Source: Pholis gunnellus (taxonomy: Eukaryota > Chordata > Actinopteri > Perciformes > Pholidae). From it: a stretch of 64,000 nucleotides of DNA. The notes beneath the pieces were generated by a model, which ran no database searches, was not told where the DNA came from, and saw only the letters and a list, made by a program, of their open reading frames with translations. Below, in pieces: positions 40,974 through 52,900 of this stretch (position 1 is the stretch's first letter; each line of letters begins with the position of its first letter). A program made the position numbers and the translations under genes. The DNA is taken from the NCBI GenBank assembly GCA_910591455.2, contig OU342808.1, positions 17,439,121-17,503,120 of the forward strand, written 5' to 3'.

Positions 40974-43900
40974 GTGAGTATTCATCTCGACTTACAACAC
41001 ATAGTTTCATTTAATACGCATGTAAAGCTGTTTGCAGCTCCTCTACTGTAAAAGCCACAGTTAATATATTTATTAATCATATTTATTATTACTATTATAA
41101 ATGTTTTGCCAGCCTTATCACAGGTCAAAAGTCTGATCTGAAATAAAATCTTCTTTTGGTTTTGCTCACTGCTGTTGGTTAAACATGTAACTGTTGTAAT
41201 TGCTTGTGTAGCATAACTTACAGCGGGGATATTGGCAGCCTTCCAATCTCTGTTAGATGACTTATTCATCAAGTTTACTTTGATGAATAGCAAGATTCCC
41301 TTCCTGACATTGTTGCTGGTTGCCACTAGTCTAACAGACACACCAGAGGCAAAGATTTAATGATGGTTGGTTGATGCCCACAGAGAGTCTTTTAAATTGA
41401 GCCCATGTTTTCCCTAAACCCAAGTACCACAACAACTTTAACAATGATAGGAATGTTTAAGGGTGTGGTGTAGGATTGGTTGGTTTATATGAGCCTTTCT
41501 TGTGTTTTTAAAAAAGAGAAGATAGCGAGTAAGTTAAACAAAGCACAACAACAAGCTGGAGGGCACATCTTTCTTCCTCTCTCTCGCTTCCTATTCAGAC
41601 TTCTTGCTTTCTCCCTACACCCCCCCAAACCCTCCCTCTTCCCCTCTGTTTCTGTCTCTTCCTGCTCCACCCTACACACCCAGCTCTGGCAGATGATGGT
41701 GGGTTGGCATCAGAACGAAGCCACTGGCAGGGAAACTGCGTTCACACCACACGGTAGTGACAAACACAGAGAAACCCCGTCAGACTTCCTCCGCTGCTGC
41801 TCCAGTGCGCCAATACATTTCAGCTGATGTGCAAATACTGTGCATATTCTGGAGGGCTTAGAGCCAGTCACCGACGCTGCTTCAGCTCTGGGAGAGAAAC
41901 TCAGTAACTTGTAAATACTTTTTTTAGTTAAGCCCCAGGCAGTACCGCAGCGGTTCAACATTTGGAGATAGTTTGGACTTAAGAGAACGTATTGTAGACG
42001 GAGATGTTTCAAGTCGTCTTTGTGTCTCCTTGTTTCACGACAGACTTTGGGTTAAATATGTTAAACATGATCTGGGTTATGAATTCAAGCTGCCACAAAA
42101 ACAAAAGACGACCGGTGCAAAGTTATCACAAGTGTACGTTTGATAATCACCGAAGCTCTTTGAGTGCTCGTAAGACTAGAAAAGCGCAATACAAGTAATA
42201 CAAGTACAGTCCGTTTACCATTTAATATAAAACACATCCTTCAAGGTAATAAAATACGTAAAACAGTAAAGTGCAAATTAGCCTCCATAGTGAAATTCAA
42301 GGCCTTTTCGACTCTGAAGCACTATCTCAAATGCATTTGTCCCATCTTCCAGAACACATGTGGTCTTTTATCTGCGGACACAAATCTCATCACTTGGCAT
42401 CAGCGTGCTAATGCAGCACTGAGAACGGGAAGTCTCAGGATATTACGCTGTATTGATTTATTATTTTTTTACCCATTCACACCAGACTTACCCGACTTAC
42501 CAGACTTTCTATACAGCAGATCAAAGGGCTGATTAACTCTTTTGCTCTCCGAGATGCTGCGCTCACATCTCTGAACTTGGAGCAGGTTGTTCCAACACAA
42601 GCGAGCACAGGCCCACATCAAACGCTGCTCCACTGGGATCGGGAGCTTTTGCTGAAGCACCAGCAGCCACCCAACATCAAACGCCGCGAGTAGACTCACG
42701 CACACTTGCGCTGTGTGCACGGCTTGCAAAGTGGAGAATTGTGTGTTTCAGATACACCTGAGCATTTGACATGTTTTCGCTCTTAAACTCATTTCTGTAA
42801 AGTTTGTTTGGAGAAGCCCAGTACCACGATTAGCGAGGTTGCCCATTCTAACCCAATGGCCGTTTTTGAGTGAGCATCTGTACTTCAAATACGTAGTTTG
42901 AAACATAAGGAAAACAAAATGATTTGCCAAGAGTTAGAAGAGTAGGTGGATATCCCCTCTCATGCCTGTGTGCAGTCCAAAGCTACTTCCAGAAGGTTCT
43001 GAGCCGAGCTGAGGAGCTAGCCTAGCCAAGCCCCCGGATCCAACATTAGCTCCATACTCAATGCACAGACTTGAGCGTTTTATCAGTCAAAGTCAAATTA
43101 CCTTTCAAAGCAACTGCAGCTGTACTTCTTTTAATATAGAAACAGTTCATCTATTTCCAGTTGAGAGAAAAGATCCAAAACATTTGTCTCTTTTCGTTTT
43201 TTTCTGTTCTTCTTTGAAAGGACTGCTTTGGTTCCCTGTACCTCTCGTGTGTCTTTCCCACCTGGTTCCACTCCCCAGAGGTTTTTGATTGTATGCCTTT
43301 TATATCTTTTTATTCACAGCTGTGCTTCATCGTGGTGTCTGTCTCCAGAGATCCTTCATAGGACTTATTCAGCAACCCTGAAAGACTTTTCATAGGTGGG
43401 CTTTTAGATCACTGTAAGCTTTAGATTTGAAGAAGTGGCAGTTGAATCTGTCATTGCATTTTAAATCAAATGATACAACCGTATTTCAATATCAGAGGCA
43501 CGGTGTGTCTTATCAGACGTATGGCATTCTTCTCATTGAAGTCTTGTGTGTCATGACGGAGCCATGCGGCGCCGGGCTGGAAACTATCAGAGAGGAGCAA
43601 TCGCAACTTTAAACGCGCCTTTTTTCCCCCCGCCGTGGCTCGGCAAGTGGCGTTTTCACATGCAAGCTGCGTCGCGTCCTCGCTGCCGGCAGCTGTGGCA
43701 GGATGATGCCTGAGGTGCCTCCCGAGGAGGATCGTGCCCTCGTTACTCCTCAACTTGACTTTGGGTTTCACAAAGCGAGCCCTTTGTTTACGCTGACAGC
43801 ATGCGCTGGCTACTGACCTGGAAAAAGCGGCCAAGACGGCTTGTCTTGTAAGGAAAGAGGGGAGGCTGGTGATGTATCGGCTCCTTCTGGGACCTTTTCA

Positions 43901-46900
43901 TGGTGCTGCTGCTGGAGACGATCCCTCTCTCCTCTCATCTTCCACTCTTTCTCTCATCCCGCTATCTATCTCTGTTCCCCCCCCCTCACTCTAGTCTCCG
44001 CTCCCATCCCAGCTATAGTCACTGGTGGTTTTTCATGAACCCCCCCCCACCACCCCACCGATGCCATGTTTTTCCCCCACCCAGTCACCGAGGTCATTCA
44101 TCATTATTGTCAAGGGGGTAATGTGTGTGGGTGGGTGCAGAGATCTATGACTTCTTCATTTGAATGAACCTCATTAGATTGACTCTTCTTTGTAAAGGAT
44201 CTCTTTAGAAAATAACTCTGGCAGTTCTTTAGGTGATTCTCACATGATGGCCGATGGAACATGACGCTTCAGCCGAGCATATTTACTGGAACGGTGGAGG
44301 CGCTCTTGCTTTGCTACATCATTCTGCCCCGCATACCTGCATTTACATCGCAATGTGGTGCTGGACCTTGAGCTTGACTTGTGGTGCCTTTGCTGTCAAT
44401 ATGGTGCAATGATCTATTTTTTACTTTTTCTGACTCCACTGATCATTTCCAGCTTTGAATGAGCCTGTTGTGCAGGGACGAGCTGCTTATGTCTTCTCTA
44501 GGCACACACTTGAAATAGCTTTAAACCCTCGTTATTTATTCTTAGAAGTCTCGTCTCATTAAATCATAGACATCGGGAGTGGAGCTAGAACTATTTCAGG
44601 TGCATGTGAAGTTTACCTGTGTGTTGCTCAAGGGGTACCACAGCAGTTTAAAAGAAAAAAGAGATGCATTCCACATTTACCACAAGTATAATCCCAGCTC
44701 TTTCCCCAAAGCACATTGAAGTTCCGTTTCCTTATTAGAGCAGATCCTTGGCAAGGCATCTTTAATCAGCCTGGTCCCAAGGGATGATATTTTTAGCCAC
44801 CTTCTTTTTGGAGGCTAAGACTCCTTTACCCACGCAGAGCACTAATGAGATGGCGCGCAAGTGTAGGCAAGCGTTAATTAAGGCTAGTATGCAAGGGAAG
44901 AGGCAAAAAGCAACACGCTCATGGCATACATACATTAACTTTATCCCACCTCCTGCGCGTGTTTTTTTTTTTCCTCTCTCCTTTGTTTTTTTTCTTTCCT
45001 TTCTCTTTTTTTCACGTAGGTTGCACAAACAACAGATGGCTCTGACGCCGACCTGTGGAAGGACGGCTTATTCAAATCCAAGGTCACGCGCTACCTCTGT
45101 TTCACCAGAAAGACTGTAAGTGTGAATATAAACTTCTCCCTTTCGCTATGCATTCTGCACCAACGCCTCGTCTGCACCACCCTTTTTTGTTTGCCAGCAG
45201 TTATTAGCGCTGTTGGTTGTTGCCAGAATGTCCTACTGCCCTTTGATCAGTGGAAAGACCCATTTATAAAGCGTTGGCAGTGTAGTTTTGAACTTTTACA
45301 TATAATGGATTTGCCTGCATATTCCAGATGAATAACACATCTGTGAGATATATTTCATGTTGTACGTCCTCCTGAGGATATTATTTATTATTTATTCATG
45401 AAATAACGATGAGCTGTATATCAACTATTCCAATTTATTCAATCAACAGCGTCCCTGTAGAGAATAGGGTTTGCAATCAGTGATTCTTGAAAGCTGATGC
45501 ACATCTAATTGTTGAAAAATAGTCCTTTTTATGTCAGAAATTACTCCACAAAAAGCACTTTCAGTGTGGTTGTGCTATAAATAGATCTCCCTAATTGGGC
45601 AGCATTGACTCTTCAGTGGCTGAAATGATCTTTTTAATGTTCCTCATAATGCTGTTTGGGATCATCTGCAGCCTGCAGCCTGCAGCTGATGTGTTGATGC
45701 GTGGCTGTCAGCGGCTCCGTGGCCATAAATACACCTACCTGTCTAGCTTCAGCTTGCACAGCTTACTATTGGCTGCCTTCTCATTTGTCTCCATGGCTTG
45801 CTGGTAGATAATGCAGACCGGGAAAACAAAACCTGCAATTTGTGTTATCGTTTTGTATCAGCTCAATCTTAGGACTTTTTTTTCAGGGTGTCCTCTAAAA
45901 GCCAGGCAACTTGGCAGCGGCTGCCTCGTGCCTGAGCTCAATCTGCTCCTCAGTTTAGCATATAGCAAACAAATAGCCCTCCCCTAGCTCCTGTATTTTA
46001 TCTTAAAATGTGTGTCCACACTGTTTTAAGGACTTTGACACAAATAAAACATGACAGAGCCATCAACAAAGGCTATTTTGTCTGCCACTCAAAGGAGCTC
46101 CCACTGTAATTGTCTATGACAAAAACAGATTCTGTAAAATTAGCCCCTGAATTATGTGGGGGGAAGTAAATAGTTTGTGATTTATCATACTCTAGGTTGG
46201 AGGTAGAAAGCCTCTTTTTGTCAGGGCGTGATGGAAGAAATCTCTCCCGAAAAAGGGGAAAAACACAAAAAAACAAGGTTCCATGCATAGTAATAACATT
46301 CATCCATATTCCTCCTTAAGTCAGTCTAAAAACTATGAATAAAAAATGTCTCTAATGGTAATGACTGTCGGGCAGCAGTAGCGGTGAAATCCAGCCTTTT
46401 TCGGACGCATCAAGTCACGCCTGGCTCGCCCCACTCTCTACTGCCGCTGTGTATTATTGCAATTTATTATGGCAAAAAATGAAAATGTAATGGGAGGCAG
46501 GGAAGAGTCATGCTTGAAAATGTCAACTACACAGTCCCTGATTGTTTTTAACCAGTCCCCATTCTGTTGATTAGACTGCCTGCTCTGTCTGCCATCGTCC
46601 CACAGCTTCTCGCCAAAAGGTTGAGAATGATTACAAGTTCACAGATGCAAAAAAAAAAAAAGCTATTAGAGAGTAATTACTTCAGCTATTTTGTCAACCC
46701 TTCTCTTTAGAGACTTCCCGAGCTTTTAGTAAATCATTGACTCTATTATCTCTACATTTTCTTTACTGAGCCCTGCAAAAAAAAAAAAAAAAAAAAAAGG
46801 CTAAAACCTTTTTCTTTTTCTTGCTCTCTGTCCTTTTTTTAAAAAAAAAGTTTCATTTGCATACGTGGCTTTAAATGTCCTGCCTGCACTCTATCTGTTA

Positions 46901-49900
46901 GGGCGCCGACGTTGTTGTGGACGTGAAGCTGATTGACATTAAGGACGCTTTGCCGGAGGGCTTCACACCTGTGGAGGAAACATTGGACACAAGTAAGTAA
47001 ACAGTCGGGAGCGACCACTCATCCCTCCCACCCTCTTGTTGTTGTTGTTTTGACTCTCCGACCAGCTTATGCAGAGGTCCTCGGGGGCAGCTTTGCTTGA
47101 GATAGTGAATGTTTTATGTGTGCAGGTTAGCTTAATTTATGGCAGACTGTGGGAATAAAATAAACATTTTGCCCAGGAGGTACAAGAGAAGAGAATCATG
47201 AGTCATTGTTTATCTCAGCTGGAGCTGTGCTTTTCTTTATGAGGAGCTTATTTATTTATGTATTTATTTGGGGAGAGGACGAGTGGATGGGGGTTATCTA
47301 ATATTAATGAAATGCATTCCCCAATGCTTTAGTGCTTTTTGAGTGCTATGTATTTCCCCCCTCACTATCCATGCCTCGGAAATGTAATAATATTTTGGTG
47401 TGGGGAGTGAGGACAGCTTGTTTATTATTTTTATTATCATTGCATTTACACTGCACTTTCCAGTGTTGCAGGGGAAATAAATGAGCGAGGCACAGATGCA
47501 ATATAAGAAGCATGGCAATGATTTTTTTCTTTTGCCAGAATGAAGAAAATAGATTACGTTTTGTTTAGCTGTGGTGTAATTTAATGTTTTATTACTTTAT
47601 GTGAATCCATGTTTAATGTATACATGGGACATAATGTATGAGTTTCTGAATATCCAGTTTAAATCTCTGTTGTGCACTAAAGCTGATGGAGGATTCTCTT
47701 GCTTCTGTCATTTTGCCCACTAAAATGATAAAAATGATTATAATAATGCATGTGGATATTGTGGCTTTCCAATGTCCAGTTATTTCCTTTTGAGCACAGC
47801 AGAAGCTATTAGCTCATCTCTGATTCTGAGACTGCTAATGACTAAATAGCAAAGCATAAGATAGATATGTAAAATGTCTATAGATGCTTTTTTTTTAAGC
47901 TTGAAACTCCCCCAACTCCTGTCTGACTCCCTCATGTGTACCTGACTCATCAGAGGAAACGGCCATGAGGAAGAGGAGGCTCTGCGTGAAAAGCAGCCCT
48001 TGTGCGGCCGCTGTGACGGCTGTATACGACATCCAGATGATTGCCAAGTCCAAGTACCATCTCGTTAACTACACATGTATAGGGTGAGCTGCTTGGCACT
48101 GGAAATACATAAATTCATGATATTTTGTATCTTCCATCAATTGCCACATTTGATACATTTACTCATTTGCATGAAGGATTAGTAGCTGTTTAGAACCTTG
48201 TATGTCTCCTCTTCATCTTTACACAGCGAGATAAACAGTATGGGGTTATGGTGCCGAACGGGAGATGTTTCTCAGCATCAGCCCTCCCAGGAAACGTCCA
48301 GTACAGCTCACGAGGACGCTCCAGCCAACACCGCAAGGTAACATCACGCCACTTTATTCGGCAGTGCCTCTCCAAGTTTACCTTTCCTCCTTGCTTGCTT
48401 TTTTTTATTTCACGCTCGGTGTCCTCCTGAGCTGTTGTTGCGCAATGAAGACCCAAACAATTGATCACTCTCGGGCAATCTGCAGTAAAGGTTGTGGCCG
48501 GACAAAACAAGGTAGCGAGGGTGAACCGGAGAGACAGGCTAACTAGACAGGATCCCCCCCCCCCCGAACAAGAACATGAGTTCAATGAGGGCTAAACTCC
48601 TGCTATTTGTGGGTCGGTCCCGCGAGGCGGAGGCAGGTCGCTCCTCTTGACTGCGGTGACAGGAGCGTTGTACTGTGCAGACAAAAGAGGAGGAGACGTA
48701 GCCCGGAGAGCGAGCGACAGCTGCAGAGGAAGGGAGGAGAGCTTCGACATCTCCGCCATGCTGGAGAGCGTGCGTGTACCCTTCCTCTGCTCACGCTTCC
48801 TCCGCCTCAGGCCTCAGGCCTCCGAGCCAACGGAGCAACCCTTTGTACTGTGTCCAGATCAAACAGCTCAATTATTTATCGCAAAGAAGGACTGGGGGAT
48901 TTCCACGGCAAATTGTAAATAAACAAGCGAGACTCCTCCGGTGTGGAGAAAGGGGAAGCTTGGCACGGGGGGGGGGGGGGGGGGGGGGGCGCTGATCAGC
49001 TTGAAGTGCTTTGCTCTGCCATCCTGTGCTGGGCTGAGTAAAAGCCACTTAAGAGCCACAACACGTCAGAGCGGTAGGATGCCAGCAGGCGTGTCCAAAA
49101 CAGAGCTTCTGTTCACATGGGCCACTCAGCGGGACGAGAACAATCAAAATGGACGGCCATGAATTAAAAAAAAAAAAACCCAAGTTCAAACTGGGTGGAG
49201 TTTTGTGAATTGTTCGTATTTATGGGAAATCAATGGTCAATAATCTTTGACGTGTTGAAGCTCTGGTGGGGCTCTCGGGCCCTCGTGTACGCCTTAGTGA
49301 CTCTTACCGGTAACCCTCCGCTCTTCTGAAGCCCACTTTGAAGTCGGTGAGGCTCAAAGGTTGGAATAAATTGCACCTCGAAGCGACTCGCACCCCCCTC
49401 CTGATGCCTGCTGAGATCACAGGCTGCTGTTTTTGTATTAACATTCAAACTCATTTCACAGTCAAGAGAGTCGTCTTTTGAGAGTATTTCCATCCATAAT
49501 GCGCTGACGCATAAGGACGGCACTATGGGCCATTTAGACGGCGGCGGTTCTGTGACTATTTATTTGGCATCCTCTCCGTGTAGTTACATGCACTTTAGAC
49601 AACCATACATACAGCCATGAATATGTCTGTAGTTACTTTAAAGTCACAGATTAGATAGTTTGACACAGTGATTTATAAACGGCTCTTCAACCCTCACTGA
49701 TGGTTTAAGTAGGTACAGTGCAACTGTCTGTGGAGTATCACCCCACTATACTTTATTCATATTCAGTACGAGTATGAAATTCTCTCTTCCATGCCTCCTT
49801 CAGGCTATCTATAACAACTTTATGGCCTTTGGAGAATAGCACCTCTTAAATTTAAGTGCTCTTTACAGTCAGTGGAAAAGATGTTTTAAATACAGTCAAT

Positions 49901-52900
49901 AATGTGTACATTTTTAATGACCCTTATAATTTTGAAAGCTGCAGTGATCCCTCTCAAATGTTAAGTTGCCTCAGGCAGCGGGAGCTTGTTAGAGTTGTGT
50001 ACAATCGTACACTGCAAATCAGAGCACAGCAGTCCACAGTAACTGCAGGGTGTTGCATCATTATGGGATGCACGGAGTGATTGCATCAAGGGTAAGGCGC
50101 TGTATTTGAATTGTTTTTGTATCTTTTTGTCAGCTGAAAACGGGGAGTCTGCAGCTCTTCAACAGTTTTTAAAAACTATTTGTTTTCTAGAAATGACTTT
50201 TAAAGGAGCCTTGGATAGAGAAACTAAGAGTTAATTTACAAAAGTTTGAAATATTTTCACCCTCTGTATCCGGGCTGTTGAGAGACATCTGTAAACTGAG
50301 AGTGGGATCGCTGCAACAGTACATTGTGCATTTACAAGGCTGTTCAATTCTTAAGTGTGAGTTAGAGTCACTACTGCTAGCTACAGTACCACCAAAGCTC
50401 AATGTCTTTGAACTTTAATGAGTTATGGTTGCAACGTAGAAGACTTTTTCTTGTAAATTACTTAATTACTTGTTAAGTGTATGAAGTGTTAAAAATAGTG
50501 AAAACCCTGTTCCCACAGCCTGAAGTTACATCATCAACATGTTTAAGAGTCCAAAACTCAGAAGATATTTCATTTCCGATCATATTTGGCAAATATAAGG
50601 TTTGGGATCCTTACAGATTTGAGAAGCTAAAACCAGCAGATGTTTGGCTTATTTGTATGAAAAATGTATTAATTAATTAAAATGTACTTTATTTTGTTTC
50701 AGTCAACTAATTGATTAGCAGCTCTAAAAAGAAATGATCCTTTTGAATTGGTTCATTTATCCATCCATTGTCTGCAGTTGGTTTCGGTCACACTCATTAG
50801 TTCTATCATGAAATAGTTATCATCATATACTCCCGAGAAGTACTGGAAATACATGTGATACAATAATAAAGAATTCAAGACAGTATCTTCCCATCATACG
50901 TTAACGCTTTGGCCGCTATCATTGTGAAACAGGTATTGAACTGAATTCTATGTGCTGTTAAAAAAAGTCTCAGGAAGTCTTTAGCTTGGCGGACCCTTCA
51001 GAAACCCCGTGAGATGGAATCTCTGGAATTAATAAAGGAATGACTCAAGCAAGTTTTATCAGTTCAAGGATAAACACTGAACTTATTTGTTATTGGCTCA
51101 GGCTGTCGCACCATATTGAGCCACTAAAGCTGTTGGGGTACGGGCCCGTTAAGCGGTCTGCCGTTGCAAATGCATCTGAACCTTGTGTGTGTTTAACGTC
51201 TCTTTTATCGAGTTCGTCTAAAGCGTCTCAACCGGGCGAACCGTGTTCCGTTTTGATTCATCGCTGCAGCTTGATGTCAACCACTTTGGCTTGTTCTCTG
51301 TCAAGACCGACGGTATCGGCCGCTCCCTGACTTCATAATGTGGAAAACCTGAGCCATCCGGTCAGCCTTTTAATGTGTCCAGTAAAGTATCCCCCTCCTT
51401 CGTTCTCCTGGCCAACGCTGCCATTTGTTCTCCTGATAAAACTGTCATTGCTGAGGCTGATATCTGACCTCTACACCGACTGCTAGCATAAATTAGCCTT
51501 GTCCTAATATTGCAATTTCTTTCACTTCACTCAGAATCAAGGTTTTTGACATTTCTCTTAGAATAGTAGGCCATTGTACACACAGACGCTTTTTAAATCA
51601 AACCGTACGGCGATAAACATGTCAAGGCCGAGTATCTTTTTTTTCTCTCTTTCATTGCATACTGTAGTCGGCTTTTTCCTTCAACGCGTGAAGTAGAGAG
51701 TCATCAGTGTCAGATTTGGCGTGCATATCAATATGTTTTGGATAGCACTGTCTTCTACCTGTGACACTCCACACATCGCTGCAGCTCTGCAGGAGTGTTG
51801 TATCAGCTTTCATTGCTCGCTGGTTAACAAAGACTTCCCAGCAGCACACGACTCTGGAGGAGAAAGACACACCGTGACTGTCAGTGTGTCGCGCTGAAGA
51901 ACAATCATTCCCGGGCTCAATCTTCACTCATTACTTTCTTGTGTTCCGAAAAAGTTGCCGAAAAAAGTAGCGGGGGATCAAGCGGAGGGAACGCAGAGCG
52001 CGGTGTCAGGAATGATCGAGTGATCAGCGGAGATCTGATGAGCTCAGACTGTTCGGTGATTTGCCACCAAAAAATTCAGAGAGATCCTCTTTTCAACACC
52101 TGACACCGAGCTTAAAGGAGGATAATGATGGGTGAGAAAGCAGCTCCCACAAAGCAGCACTGTCGGCACATAGGGGAAGGTGTGGAGATGTTGTCACGGG
52201 GAAAGGCTGGATGTGTGTCAAAACAAGAGCTTCCAGCTCTCTGTATCGCAGCTCTGGCTCTTCAGCGATATTACTCTCATGCTCGTCTTACCTCTCCACT
52301 GACTACCACTCGTCTGTCCCCACTGTCTCTCCCACTTGCTCTTCCCCTTCTCCCTCTTTCACACAGGACAGCTCTTTTCCTTATTCCACGTGGAACAACT
52401 TAAAGGACACCAAACAAAAGAATCTGTTGAACTGTAATTCAAGTTGTCACGTAATCCTTAGTGTCGTCGTTTGCTTTGCCGCACTAATGTGATTTTATCT
52501 CCGGCAGATTTCACGGGAACACGAGACTCTTGATCTGCGTTTTAATTGCGTAAATCTTTCAGGCCGTGTTCCCAGTTTTACTATAATTTGATGAGGAACT
52601 ACACTGTAATTGAATATTCAAATTAGGAATATGTGTCAATATGGCTCTCCTTGCCTGGAATGAGGATTAATTGTTGTCAAAACTCCAGTGGCCGACATAA
52701 TACGAGCCCCAACACTGCTGTTGATTAGCAAATGCATTTGCCATGTTTTTGTTTTAAGAATTAGTTGTCTAATTGATTTGCCATATGTTACCCTCTCCAA
52801 TGTACCTAAAATTGTATTTAGAAATCACCAATTTGGATTGAGACAGTTTTGTGTTTCAAACAGATGGGAAAAGCAACCCTGGAGGTTGTCCTGTAGGAAA

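Larger units (their letters stand above)
40974..45019 (+). other. mvb12b: mvb12b intron 2
   Basis: A 4.05 kb intron (GTGAGT...GTAG). It holds a SINE-like tail near 42140-42230, a CpG-rich patch near 43550-43830, C-rich and pyrimidine-rich tracts at 41570-41680 and 43970-44100, and the long T/C tract before exon 3. Open reading frames inside it, up to about 122 codons on the minus strand, match no family I recognise. Confidence 0.85.
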
